The notes: generated by a model not told the origin, from the letters alone. Positions 34,610 to 46,076 are shown, numbered from the stretch's first letter. The stretch is 64,000 nucleotides of DNA from Hymenoscyphus infarciens (GCA_001414345.1 LLCB01000094.1:1-64000), one strand, 5' to 3'. Numbers and translations are program-made.

Positions 34610-37141
34610 GGGGGGGAGAAAGGATATGGATCGAGACGAATATCCTGATCAATATGGAGAAGGCGGAATGGGTTTTGGTGTCGGTGCCTAAGTCGTCAGG
34701 TTTCCTTTTTGAAAAAAAAAAACTGAGGCTTGAAATTTGTGGCGGAGGTGGATTTCTCGCTTAAGTGTTGCCTTGGGCGGGAAAAGGGGCCTCATTATTT
34801 TCTTTGTCGCCTTGTTTTGACTTTTTGCAGAGTTTTCATTTCGGGCGCAGTGTTTTGGATGGAAGGGCGGAGTACATGAGCACTTTCCTTTTTTGGATGG
34901 GTTCGGGTTGCTTTTTATTTCTTACTTTTTTGGTACTGGGATTTGGGATTTGAGAAAACGTATACCATGCGAAATGAGGCTCACAATACTCTTCGTTCTT
35001 AGAGGGGGCTTTGTTGGCGTGGGTCTATGACTCCTTTGATTTTGAGGGAAGACAAGTTCCCTCTAGACGTCAGTCTGACATTATTTGTACTTGATATTGG
35101 CTCAGGATTTTTAGATGAGATTCCTGATTTAAAATATGCGGTCCTGATAAAATAGACTCTTTCAGCACTTCTCTCTCGTTCAGAATCTTGTGCTTGGTGA
35201 ACCCGAATTTGGGGGTTGAGTCTAATTTTCAATGATGTGTTTCATGTACTTTGGAGTTCTAGTGTATGTGTGTATCTCACTTACCACCTTTACGCCCGGG
35301 TAAGCGAGGAGGTGCTCCCACCTCAAAGTCGGGCGGGCCAGTACTGCAGAGCGCTTACGGATATGATTACTGGGACCCTGTAACTTGTTGCTAAATTTAA
35401 CTTGAGGTGCAATTCTTCATAAGTGTTGCAGGCTTTCAAGAGTACTTTGGTTCCTAAAGCATCTCGCAACGAAAGTCGCGCATTCCCCTTGGCAAATAGT
35501 GTACTTTGCGAACATTATGGCGATGTTTGCATCATTTCTTGTCTTGGAATCGTACTCGTGAGGTAAGTCTGCATGGAGAATGGTCTTTGGAGGAGAGTGT
35601 TCTTAGAGCTTTCCAACATTTTGACCCTTTCTCTGTGGTATCGCTAGCGTCAAATTCTTATAATATTTTCTGTGAATATTGGATTTGAAAAACTCCACTC
35701 AGATAGTATGAATATCAAAAAATACGCATCGTAAAATTTGAAGACTGTTGGCTTTAATGTTGTAGAGCGGAAGATTTCTATAGAATTTTGTTAGGTGAAG
35801 GGCTTGTCAAAGCAGCACTCCATATGAAAGTGCATTTTGCCACACAGGTTTTGTTAGCAGATATGCTGGTTTGGTGATTGGGGGTAGAATGACCGGGAAA
35901 GTGAAAAGCCTCTTTTCCAGATATCCCTTCACTAGCTGTTCTTATTTAATGCAAAAGAATACGGGAGACCAACTTAGACTTACGAGAAATACATTGCCAA
36001 TTCTCTTGATTTGGGAAAACGTGGACCTGGATGTATGAGTGATAGTTTGAATTGAACTCTATGGTTCTAGAAATGATGAGCTACTATATGAAATGCTTTT
36101 TTACAAGGATGAAATTGCCATGGTCCAAAAATCCTCTTGAACCAGTTTAGACGTGTGGACAAACAAGCATTCACAACGTCGGTATCTGAAGCCAAGAGGT
36201 CCGCACCATGAATTACTTGGCAAATGAGTTAGTTTTCAGTCCAAAAACATTTGAGGCAGAGTCAGAGCACGTGACAGGCCCTGTGGCTGAGTCCGCGAGT
36301 GCTTTGCAAATGGAAGTGGTTTGAATCCAGAGTGTTTGAAGTGGCTAATATAGCTGTAAAACGAATGAAATGAATGATATTCCACTCTTGGGTCTGGAGT
36401 CCTCCATTAAAGTCACGTGTTTAACGCGGAATATTGTTTTCGGAGAATTCTCTGTCCGATCGAAGCTTTCAATAAGTACCATAAATTGAATACCATAGTG
36501 ACACCATCGTAAACTTGAACAATGAGAAGCCCTCACGTGCACACAAACACTCTCTGCAAGCACCCTTTCCATCTTCCTTCAAGAATATCGAGAATCAGCA
36601 AAACCAGCTCAAACCTCCTCACCATGGAGCAAAAAGACCCAAAAGCCGCAACATCCACGTTCCGTGATATATTAAAAATCTCAAACCGTGGAGTAATTTC
36701 TCGGTGGGTATTTATGGACATTGAGGCTATATACCGTCGACATCGCCAAGTCAAAGTTCGCGGGTGCAAACATCGAAATATATTGAAGTAATTTATCCAA
36801 TGCACTTACCCCGGATTTTAGGTACGGAAGTGGATCATTTGTGAGGGCAATTGGACGAACGTTGTTTCTTGAACAATTTATTTTCGGAGGATGAGCCGAT
36901 GATTGTTCGGGAAGGTGATGAGTAGAACTGGGCGCTCGTGATGGTTTGACGTACTGTTGTAATGGGTAGATGCAGCAGGATTTCTGCTCGTTGTTTGGGT
37001 TTGTTGGATTATCGCAGGATGGAGTATCCTTGGCTTTGGAAAATGTTATAAACAGCCAACATTCCTTGAGTCACTTCCTGCTCAAGCCAGGCTCTTCTAT
37101 TCTCGCATCTTCCTTTTCTTTTTTCGAAGTGTTGCTCAGCC
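34610..37141. other. Large intergenic stretch, no gene supported
   Basis: About 2.5 kb of AT-rich sequence. Only short frames occur; the one at 36522-36791 has an ATG in good context at 36624 (MEQKDPKAATSTF) but no recognisable family or firm splice sites. An A-run of ten lies at 34714-34723. No RNA gene was identified. Confidence 0.4.
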
Positions 37142-37997
37142 ATGTTCTCGCTTAAATTTCTCACCAAAGTCCTCCTTGGGAGTCTGGCAATGGCAAAGAC
37201 ATGTACTTGCCACAATACCACAAACATGACCAGTAAGATCTCTTTTATAAATTAAGTTTTTGCCAAAACGAACTAACAGAAATGCATCAGCACCAACCCG
37301 GATAGGGGTCCTCCTCTTCCCAGGGTTCACAGCAATAGACATCTACGGCCCCCTAGAATACCTCACACTCAACTCATTCTCAACCACCCTGAATCTCACA
37401 TTCATAGCTGCCAGCCTGGCCCCCGTAAACACCAAGCCTATAGCGATGAATCCCCTCAACTCAACTTTCGGCCACGCCACTGTCCCAACCCACACGTTCG
37501 CCAACGCACCACCTCTCGATATCCTCATAGTGCCAGGAGGAATTGGCACTCGTGCTCCTGCGCCAGCATTAGATAGCGCTATAGAATTTATCCGCACCAG
37601 AACACCACAGCTCCAATACCTTCTCACGGTTTGCACCGGTGCCGGACTCGCAGCTCGAGCAGGAGTTTTAGATGGAAAATTCGCTACTACAAATAAAAGA
37701 GCATGGGGGGAAACAGTGGTACTGGGACCGAAAACAAAATGGGTTGCAAAAGCGAGATGGGTGGTTGATGGAAATGTGTGGACTAGTTCTGGAGTTACGG
37801 CTGGGATGGACTTGATGAATGCTTTTGTTGGGAAGGTGTGGGGTGAGAGTGTTGCGAAGACTATTAGTGATGGGATGGAGTACGCTCCCAATCTTGATCC
37901 GAGGGTTGATCATTTTGCTGAGTTGTATAATTTGAGTAGTGTTTATGATGCGGGCTTGGGGGTGGATGGCAGTATGGAGGGGTACGCTAGGTTGTGA
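37142..37997 (+). CDS. Secreted DJ-1/PfpI family protein
   Basis: Two exons, join(37142..37232, 37291..37997), with a 58-nt intron; 265 aa. Exon 1 encodes a signal-peptide-like start: basic-hydrophobic MFSLKFLTKVLLGSLAMA, then KTCTCHNTTNMT with an N-glycosylation sequon. Exon 2 is a class-I glutamine-amidotransferase-like fold. IGVLLFPGFTAIDIYGPLE (35-53) contains the conserved Glu53, and LLTVCTGAGLAARAGVLDG holds the elbow Cys145. Relatives include isonitrile hydratases, chaperone/glyoxalase-type DJ-1 proteins and transcription-regulator-like forms without DNA-binding domain; the reaction here cannot be assigned. Acceptor CATCAG| is preferred because the nearer CAG gives a stop. Confidence 0.85.
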
Positions 37998-38087
37998 TCA
38001 TGTGGTCACAGACAATATGGAGAGGTTTGGAAAGCTACCTAGAGCTAGTCATCAGTGCATGAATTCCCAAGCTCTAAAAGAAAATTC

Positions 38088-39260
38088 CTATCTGTACTCA
38101 CATATCCTGCCCCTGACCGCGCCAAGATCGTGACATGACAAGAACCACCAGACGAAGACCAAGCCAGCACGAACACCAGTACCTCCACACAACCCATGGC
38201 GCTTAAGTATCTCTGTAAAACCTGCGAACTCCTTGGAATCATCTATTCTGGGATACTCTGTCTCTGGATACTCTGTCTCTGGAATCTCTTTACCGGGAAA
38301 GGCACAAAGAGGATCACAACCATCTTCCGTTTTAAATTCCAGAAACTGTTCCGGAGGTGCAACTCTGCGAACCATGTGAGTGGGTTCATCAAAAGCTCGC
38401 TTGACATAAAGTGAGAAGTAGAAGTTGTTGTAAAGTTGGTATTTGAAGAAGAAGTACCTTGTGATCATTCTAAGTTAGTTTCCATAGGAAAAACCCACCA
38501 AAGGGCGGAGGGGGTGTCTTCTATAAATGTCAGCGTCGGAACATGGAAAGAAGCCGACTTACGAGTATTCCGAAAATACTGTCTGTTCATCGATTTGACC
38601 CTCGAATCCGCCGAACGAGTAGAGAGAATGATTTTCGCATCAGGATAAGCCGCAATCAACTCAGAGACAAATGAAGCGCAAGGTACCTGAATAAGTGCCT
38701 ATAGAACAACTGTCAGAAAGAGATACACCCTACCCACTCACACTATACTCCCCAAGCAGGTCATGGAAAGAATCTCTAGTCAAGAGATTTCCCTCCCCTT
38801 CATATTTGCTCTTCATCCCCTCAACCCAATTCGCAGCATGGGTTGGATTTTCTTGCATCGAGACCATGTGATAGGTCTTGTAACCCAGCTTGCCGAAGGC
38901 TATTTATTATCAGTGTTAAATGTGGTCAGATATATTGTACATGAAAGCGATGTATTGCAGTGCGGCAGAGACCCACCGCTACGGGGACGGAAAAAGTGGT
39001 TCCTTGGAGAAATAGTCTTATTTTCGAAATAAAACCACAACACAACAGCCAATCTAGATGCAGCTTTATTATATTATCAATGAGCAACTAGGGAGTTATT
39101 CTTTTCGTATGGTTTTTAAAGCTCTTTCAGATAAACTGTTGTCGTGATATTACCTAGGGTTCTGCGCAGGAGACACTTTTTCCGTCCCCGTAGAGCCTAC
39201 CACCATGGGCCGAATACGAGCCAACGAAGGCTTCGACTTTGATGGGCCGAGAGACTCCAT
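38088..39260 (-). pseudogene. Fungal P-loop sulfotransferase-like gene, MITE-disrupted
   Basis: Read from 39260 downward, ATG opens MESLGPSKSKPSLARIRPMV and then a 209-bp inverted-repeat element (38982-39190) interrupts the gene. On the far side a degraded P-loop region (GLCRTA in one frame, SAALQY in another) leads to FGKLGYKTYHMVSMQENPTH. DSFHDLLGEYS follows, a GT-AG intron (about 38690-38740), then ELIAAYPDAKIILSTRSAD. C-terminal VRRVAPPEQFLEFKTEDG and PRIDDSKEFAGF match the end of the sulfotransferase family. An extra stop lies near 38465, and a 15-bp tandem duplication (38255-38284) adds PETEY twice. Intact members use a P-loop (PRTGT) to bind a PAPS-like nucleotide. The gene is almost surely dead. 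Confidence 0.8.
38982..39190. mobile_element. 209-bp MITE with TA target duplication
   Basis: Perfect 17-bp terminal inverted repeats (CGGGGACGGAAAAAGTG at 38982-38998 and its complement at 39174-39190) are flanked on both sides by TA (38980-38981, 39191-39192). That is the insertion mark of Tc1/mariner-type elements. The interior is AT-rich and non-coding, so it would need a transposase from elsewhere. It lies inside the sulfotransferase-like gene, just upstream of the P-loop. Confidence 0.85.
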
Positions 39261-40015
39261 AGTGTATTATGAGTCAGGTAGTCACGAAGCGTCTTGGGGA
39301 TGAGGTACGTGCACCAGAGTCCAACAAGTATGTGGTGCTAGCTGATTGCTGATGGAAAAATTCCCGGGTGGGGAATACCGGCTGCTTGACAGTTGGAGCT
39401 TTCAGTCGTGGACGTCCGGTAAGTGTAGCGCAAGACGAGCTTTTTTGGATTCAATTGGGCACTAGGGGCCTACTAGCGGTCGCTTGTAAATAAAAGCTCT
39501 GCAACGGTTGTCAACACCCCGCTTGGGATATTGAGCAGGTAGCCCCTTCCCACTTTCCCCGACTTTGAACGCCTGCCTCGACAACGAGAGTGGACAGCAT
39601 GATGGAAGAAAGAGCGACTCTTGATCCAGACCAGAGTAGGCTTCCCTCATCTATGGGTTTATACTTTTGAAAAGGACTATTCATGTCTAGATCTTGTCTT
39701 TAAGTGGGGTTCACAAGCACTATCAAGGATCAAGAATCGTAGAGAGCCAAAAAAAACAAAAAAAAGTGTTCCAATTGTTTCGACTCTGATATCAAAATGA
39801 TCCTCAAAGATCCTGTAATTTACAAATCGTAATACAGTAAAGCAAAGCCGTAGCTCGAGCAACACGGTAACAGTGACAAAGAAAATCGAACGTTCCTGCG
39901 TGATCATCAAATCCCTCCTACATAGGATATACCCTCGACACAAAAGCCGTCCAGAAATTCCCAAAGAACCCATTTCGCCAAGTACACCAGTTGCTACTAC
40001 CAATTCACCAGCCTT
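39261..40015. other. Intergenic, no gene supported
   Basis: Contains the promoter side of the sulfotransferase pseudogene and the 3' flank of the 439-aa gene. A-rich runs near 39748-39765. Nothing else is recognised. Confidence 0.45.
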
Positions 40016-41335
40016 TTAATATACGCCAGCTGCCATGGACCACCTCTTCAATCTGCCAACAGGAATTTCCGAGTCAATACTTGCAGTATCATCATCCTTG
40101 GAAACCATCATAGAACTTCGTCCCACAGGTCGGGTGTTGACAGGCATAGTTGGCTTGATGTATTCGCCTACTTTCCCTAGTATGCTGCCCGCCATACTGA
40201 CAGGTCTAGGTGCCATGCTACCTGGTCTAGATGCCTCTTTCATGGTTCGTCGCCGTTGGGTCGTCGAGAGACCGCGTTCTCTGGGGGTAGCAAAGCAATT
40301 TGGAGGTGGAGGCGTCTCGCCAACGACGTTAATTGCTGCCTCATCAGATTCGGCGATGGCGATGGATTGACGCCATCCAAGGTCCTCCTCAGCAAGATAA
40401 TGATAGTGGGACTTCCTCAGAAAGGTTTGGAAGTCCTGGACTCCTTTAGCATCATAGGTTGTGGTGGTTGTGGTCGTCTCTAGCTCGGGGGCCTTTACAA
40501 CGGGCAGAGACATCCTGGTTTGACGCCAATCCCGCTCCTGGACAAGATGTTGGAGATGACAGTTCTTGATAAAATTCTGGAAGTCTTCGGATTTTTCGTC
40601 GACGGCGGAGACATATTGTTCCTCATCCTTCTTGCGTACACTCTTTCGCCTCCTCTCTGGGGCCGAACCATTCTTCAGGAAGTCCGAGGCAGCATGTGTT
40701 GGAATGTAAGAAACTGGTTTTGGGACTGCAAGTTTCTCTGCCTGCGCCATTGATGTTCTTCGCAACTTCTTTCTTAGAGCGATCGAGAATTCGTCGGAAT
40801 CAGGTGTTGAAGGGGCATAAGAGGAAGGTCTGGCTCGGATGTTGTTGTTCACCGGGGCTCCTCTCGAAGATACTCGGCTTGGATTGCGCTTGGGAGGAGG
40901 TGGTGTGGAAGATTCGTGTGCTGTTGTTCTTCTGCGTACTTTGTCTATTGCGATTGCGGGTGGTCGTTGGAGTAGTTCAATGCCGTTGGTAATTCCTGGC
41001 TGCTGATCGTCGTTCGTCTGTTTTGGCCGATATGTCGAGATTCTTCTGGTCATATCTCCATTCTGTTTTTGGTCGGCTGCATGCGGTCGCAAGGTGACCC
41101 TTTGGTTGTTTAGTGGTTGATAACTGTTTCTCTCGAATAACGTGGTGATTGATGGGTCAACTGGAGCTCCATGGCCGTTTTGTTGGGCGGTCCCTGGGGT
41201 GTTTCCTTTGAAGAATAAGCTGTTCTTCAACTTCCTCAGGGTGGGCTTCCAAGATATTGTGTATCGAATTCGCGATGGTGTAGATTCAGCTGGCTTCGTG
41301 GGAGCAGCTGGCGATTTGCCCGCGAAACGAAACAT
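40016..41335 (-). CDS. Uncharacterised basic protein with duplicated motif
   Basis: Single exon, 439 aa from ATG 41335 (MFRFAGKSPAAPTKPAE); the frame is open upstream but without ATG. The protein is Ser/Arg/Pro-rich and probably mostly disordered. Two similar segments stand out in the C-terminal half: EDFQNFIKNCHLQHLVQERD followed by WRQT, and QDFQTFLRKSHYHYLAEEDL followed by GWRQ. These suggest a duplicated helical motif of about 30 residues. A run of Thr (TTTTTTY) lies between them. The C-terminus is basic (GRLKRWSMAAGVY). No catalytic motif, signal peptide or membrane helix is seen. I do not recognise the family. Confidence 0.72.
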   Translation of the reverse strand: MFRFAGKSPAAPTKPAESTPSRIRYTISWKPTLRKLKNSLFFKGNTPGTAQQNGHGAPVDPSITTLFERNSYQPLNNQRVTLRPHAADQKQNGDMTRRISTYRPKQTNDDQQPGITNGIELLQRPPAIAIDKVRRRTTAHESSTPPPPKRNPSRVSSRGAPVNNNIRARPSSYAPSTPDSDEFSIALRKKLRRTSMAQAEKLAVPKPVSYIPTHAASDFLKNGSAPERRRKSVRKKDEEQYVSAVDEKSEDFQNFIKNCHLQHLVQERDWRQTRMSLPVVKAPELETTTTTTTYDAKGVQDFQTFLRKSHYHYLAEEDLGWRQSIAIAESDEAAINVVGETPPPPNCFATPRERGLSTTQRRRTMKEASRPGSMAPRPVSMAGSILGKVGEYIKPTMPVNTRPVGRSSMMVSKDDDTASIDSEIPVGRLKRWSMAAGVY

Positions 41336-42134
41336 CTTGTCTATGAACACAAATGAAGCGTTCAAGAAATCGAGAGAACGTAGGAAATTTGATGGTCCAA
41401 AAACAGATGGAATTGCGTTGCCTTTTAAGCAATAATATTGTGAGATGGGAAGGGTGCTGGCGGGTTGTGAATCGTACCTGCCGTCGTCTGGAACCTCTCC
41501 GACTGGGTGAGGGGGCCCAACCACAACCACCTGAGCCACAACAGCTCGTTATCACTGCTAGCAAATGAAGCTATTGGCGCCATTTCTGGCAATTGGGGTG
41601 GCGATTCAGTTTCCACGTGGCCAGCTAAGAAACAGTCTTTCGTTAGTACCGCTTAGACCCCCCCCCCCCCCAAATTTACCACAAGACATCGAGCCTTTGT
41701 TGAAGAGTGTCACCACAAAGCGTGTCATCATGCAATTGACTTCACGTAGTCCGTTGTTTATCAGGAAATCTCCCATCAATTACCATACAGCGGAAAGTGT
41801 TCACGAAATCGTGAGTGCAGTTTTAGCTATCACATGCTTATTTTCTCAACGAGTACCAAGCTTCTGGAACTGACAGGCTACAATCAGGAACCCGTCAGCT
41901 GTGAGCTAGTGGGCCGAAAATTTAGAACCGTTGTCCGCTCGAGACTGTCAAGCGTTGGAATGATTGATCTTAAGTCCGTTGATGTACTTAAACGCTAGTT
42001 TCCCAAGCATGCGGAATCATCAGTCCAGACCGGCTAGCGATCTCCAAACACTCTTAGCCCATGAGCTAATTTTCGTACAGACGGCCGCAACGAGCCAATT
42101 TGCGACAAGTCTGGGTATCAATAGCTGGGACAAT
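41336..42134. other. Intergenic, no gene supported
   Basis: Spacer between tandem minus-strand genes. It holds the promoter of the 439-aa gene and, at its right, the 3' end of the kinase gene. A C-run of about twelve lies at 41659-41670 without flanking inverted repeats. Confidence 0.45.
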
Positions 42135-44181
42135 TCAAACACGACCAGGACTCAGGATATCCAAGAGCCATTTACGAACTGTTTCACAGTCCCATCTTTC
42201 TTCGCGACTTGGACACAACATTCCCCTGATTCCATCCTCCATAACGTGACCATTTAGTCCATCCAACACACCACGACTGAGGTTATCCAGAACAACATGT
42301 CGCTCTGATTTCGTGCCAAATTTTACAAGCAACTCGTATGCGATCACTCCAATGCTATAGATGTCCAATTTTGGGCAAATACACTGACCCTTGGCCTCAG
42401 TGTTTGGAGCGCGATAGTATTTTGTACCTGGTTGTTTGGAAGATGCAACAGATGAGAGGACCGCGAAAGGTGATGGTCGAAAAGTTTCAAGTTTCTGGAC
42501 TGGAGGACAATTATCGAGTTTTGCTATGAGCCCAAAGTCTCCGATATGGGGAGTAATGAATGTGCGGGGAGCAGTCGAAGAAGAACATTTGCATTCTTTG
42601 CAGGATGTAATGTCGATTGAACCATCTGGTGGTGACTTTCCCCGGTAAACTGACAAGAAGATATTGCTTGGTTTTAAGTCTCGGTGAACGATTTGATGAC
42701 TATGAATATAATCAACCCCTTCCAAGATCGCTAGCAGAATCCGTACCGTCGTTGGAGTGTGAAAACAATGCTGGAGTCGATCGCTAGTAGCAGTATTTTG
42801 TTGCTCGGACCAGACGTAATCCTCAAGCGTAATAGGATATGGGGCCATCTGAATGAAGATAACCCAATCCTTTTCATTTTCCATTGTTTGTAGATCCAAT
42901 GCAGCACGCTCAATCTCCTCAGTGTCTTCTTCATCATCTGACATCTCACTTGGTTTGCGGAATAGTGAAGTCTTTTTGGATGTTCGTGCGACCTTATTTG
43001 TTGCGCTCGTGTCGAGTGCGGAAGGGCTGGAATGTTCAAAAACAATGTCAGAATTTTGCGCGGAGTTTCGGAAAGAGCTTCTTCGGTTCCTCCACTCTTC
43101 TCTCTTCAGTTCTTGCTCGAGTTGTCCAATTTGCAGATTTTGGAATCCGGACCCGAGCGATTCCTCTGACGTAGAGCTAGACTCCGTCTCACTTGATCTA
43201 TCCGACTTTATTAGCCAGACCAACTCACCTCTCATATTCGTTATCACTGATCGCTACTTACCTCGAGTCGTACCCTTGATTATCCAACAATTGCTGTCGA
43301 GTTTCCATGCTCCCATGGCGTTGCTCCAGCCAGCTATCGTAATATCGAACCACATTTCGGTGTTGTAACTTCGCCAGAGCACGTAGCTCGTTTAGAAGAT
43401 CCTGCAATTGATACTCGTCATGGATTGCTTCCAACTGGCTTGCAGAAACTCGAATCTTTTTGACCGCATATTCTTGTTCGTCCAGAATATGTCGTACTCG
43501 AAAGACTTGTCCAAAACCTCCTTTGCCCAAAAGGCAAATTTCTTTGAATTTCCGGTGATAAGTTGATTCTTGGTGTCGCCCATTGGCTCCGATGGGGTTC
43601 ATGAGGGATCGGAGAGGGGAGGCTGAAACTTCCCCAGGAACCGCCATGAGGGACTGGCTCATAAGAGCTTGGGATCCTGACCTTTCGAAGAGGGATGAAC
43701 CGTCAACAGAATAGCCGTGATAGCTTTCGATAGCACGATAGGCACTGCCTCCCAAGGATATAGGAGACTGACGCGTAAGAAGGTCGTTGAGTCGATTGTC
43801 GAATGTAGCTAAATAACGCCGCAGATCTTTGGTTTCAGGAGAAACGACCTCCTTTGGGATCAACCCGATTTTGACAAGCTCTGGATACGAGTCACTGAAG
43901 ATGGAATCGGCTAACTTGGTTACTTCCGGGTCGTCCTCCCCCACCTGGTCATCTCGATGTCTTCCGGTGTTGATTTTTTCTTTTGCTTGTGTTCTGCATC
44001 GCCCTTCGATGAGAGAAAGATAGAACAGCGTTCTAGGATCCGAGGTTGATCCTGTGGCTGGCACTATTGACTGCATCGATGTTCTCAAGTGTCCATCATC
44101 CGTGTTTTCTTGACCTGACACTCTCCGACTTGGGGCAGAAGGACTGCCAGAGCTAGAATTCATGTTCTCCGAGTTACCCAT
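42135..44181 (-). CDS. eIF2alpha-kinase-like protein kinase (HRI/PEK type)
   Basis: Two exons, complement(42135..43197, 43262..44181), with a 64-nt intron containing a GCTAAT branch point; 660 aa. ATG 44181 is the first in frame. Kinase motifs are the Gly loop GKGGFGQVF (about 219), the Lys in YAVKKI (K241), and HRNVVRYYDSWLE, the phrase typical of eIF2alpha kinases. An acidic insert of about 130 residues splits the lobes (PEK-family feature). HRDLKPSNIF (478-480 HRD), GDFGL (527-529 DFG) and GTKYYRAP follow. The roughly 200-residue N-terminus lacks the RWD and HisRS-like parts of Gcn2, so it fits the second fungal type (HRI-like in fission yeast). Such kinases phosphorylate eIF2alpha under stress; the activating signal here is unknown. 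Confidence 0.85.
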
Positions 44182-44884
44182 TTCCAAATGATCCAAGCCA
44201 GAATATACGAAGAGAAACGACGGAACGAACAGAATGCTACATTAAAAGAACAGAGAGTAGAAGAATTGGGTTATTTCTGTCGGTGTACAACCTGGAAGTA
44301 TGATGCAGTAGGGACTGTAGTGTAGGGTGGTTCACGTATTGACTCTTCAAGACGTTGACACCAAGACACGTCGACTATAATTGGAATGAGAAAGGCTAAA
44401 AGAAAGGAAGGAAGCGATGAGGGGTAAGTTCCAGGTTATCTGTTCTTCTGCGGTGTTGACATCGATGTCGCTTAAAGGGCGCCAATTGCAAGAGAACAAG
44501 CATCACTATTCGTTGTACTCGTAGCAGTTACAGATGACGGGTGACTCGACTCTTTGGAAGAGCGAGGAAGAATTGCGAATTGGTCGTGGTTGCCTCCTCT
44601 GAAGCCTTGCCCGAGTCTAACCAGAAGGGGGTGGAATTAGATGGAATATGCTTGAAATCACGTGACGTGCATGCGTTGCTCTGTATAACCGCACTCCAAG
44701 CTTTTATAAAGGTATCCGGAGCTTGAGGCGGCGTGGGCTCTGGCGGGCTGTCGCAACTGGCAACGGAACTAGTAACCAGACATCTTCAATTCAAAACACT
44801 GCGCGCTTGCGAAGTTGCTTCTGCCTCTAAATTAGATTTTCTTGCCGCTCTTCGCTTTCTGAACTCCTTCCTTCCTATCACAAA
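44182..44884. promoter_or_regulatory. Divergent promoter region, kinase / 359-aa gene
   Basis: 703 bp between start codons of divergent genes, so promoters and 5' UTRs of both lie here. The short frame at 44541 has no recognised family. No specific element is identified. Confidence 0.45.
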
Positions 44885-46076
44885 ATGCCACGAAAACTCC
44901 CTTGGCAATCTAGCTCAACCGCTGCATCGCAGGGTCCAAAAACCACAGCAGCAGCATCGACATCGTCTTCAACTGCAAGACGACAGAAGAGACGAAATTC
45001 CGAGTCGGACGTGGAAAGCGATGCTCCAGTGTTCTCACTGAGGATGACCAAGCCGAGGAATGATGGTATGCTTCCTTCACAAATAGTTGGTGCGCTATCA
45101 ATCTTTACTAAATTAGTCCAGCACCTCGATCACCGTCAACCACCCCACCACCGGAGGCACCTCCTGAGAAGTAAGTTCTGATATCATGGCAGAAACCCTT
45201 CTCGAATGACAACTGATTTTCTGCAGGTTTATGCGCGACGGGATAGAGAATGACGATAAATACCGCATGGTCGAAGACGAATTCCTTACGGTCGCACATC
45301 AGTTCACCAACCATCTTCACGCCGCCGAGTATGAAAGACAGCAAGCACTGGTGAAATCCCGAAATATCGACGCCATAAATTCAATCTCGAGGCCTGTTGC
45401 TGGAAAAATGACGGACAATGTTAAACGCAAGACGGATACTGCTAGTCGCACCAAGGCACAAAGAAACGCCCTTGAGAGTTTCGTTGGAAAGAAGCACAAG
45501 GATTTGGGTTTGGACAACAGCGAGAACGAAGACCTTCCATACTACGGCACGACTTTGCATGGACTTATGGACAGTCCCCGGAAGAAGGCTTCCTCGTTAT
45601 TGAAAGCTGGACCCATCGTTGCCACTACTCGTGCTGCAGCTGGCTTCAAAAAACCAAGCATGCCAACCTCGACGTCAAAATCTATCCCCAGTCTATCAAA
45701 ACTCAAAGTGCTCGACGTCAAACCCGAAATAAAGCTCGACACAGCTCTCGAAGGCTCTGAAACGGAGTCTGATGACGATGATGATCTTGATGCACCAATA
45801 TCGGCACCAAAGTTCACAGCAGTGGTCGCAAAAAAGGAAAACGTACCCCCCTTTCAGAAGACCGCTTCTATCTCTAAAGCACCACAGAAGTCCGAAGAGA
45901 CGGTGGAGATAGGAAGTAAACTGCCTGTCTCAACAAACAATATCCCACAGGCAGCGCAGAAGACGGTGACCAGTACCGAGTCCCCTCCCAAACGCAGGTC
46001 TCGCCTCTTCAGACGGAGAGAGAAGCTAAAGCCGCCAAAAATCGAAAAGTTTGATTTCATACCTACCTTTTTATGA
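44885..46076 (+). CDS. Conserved uncharacterised acidic/basic protein (359 aa)
   Basis: Three exons, join(44885..45065, 45122..45170, 45227..46076), with introns of 56 and 56 nt. The middle exon is only 49 nt but the phases agree and restore APRSPSTTPPPEAPPEK-FMRD. The best-conserved-looking part is DDKYRMVEDEFLTVAHQFTN followed by HLHAAEYERQ (about 85-115), a helical motif. The rest is low-complexity and charged: a basic Ser-rich start, an acidic run DDDDDLD (about 260) and a basic end (RRSRLFRRREKLKPPKIEKF). It looks nuclear. I do not recognise a named family. Confidence 0.8.

Noticed and set aside
36275..36340. tRNA-like string (GTGGCTGAGTCC ... GGTTTGAATCC)
   Set aside because: It has a TPsiC-like phrase but I could not pair an acceptor stem or anticodon arm.
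36522..36791. 89-aa ORF with a well-placed internal ATG
   Set aside because: Could be a short first exon, but no following exon with consistent phase or family was found.
41655..41675. C12 run resembling the C-rich MITE ends
   Set aside because: No matching G-run, inverted repeat or TA pair within several hundred bases.
43198..43261. Shorter intron of the kinase gene ending at ATATGAG
   Set aside because: It would give a weak acceptor and a 31-nt intron; the 64-nt intron with a GCTAAT branch point and GATAG acceptor fits better.
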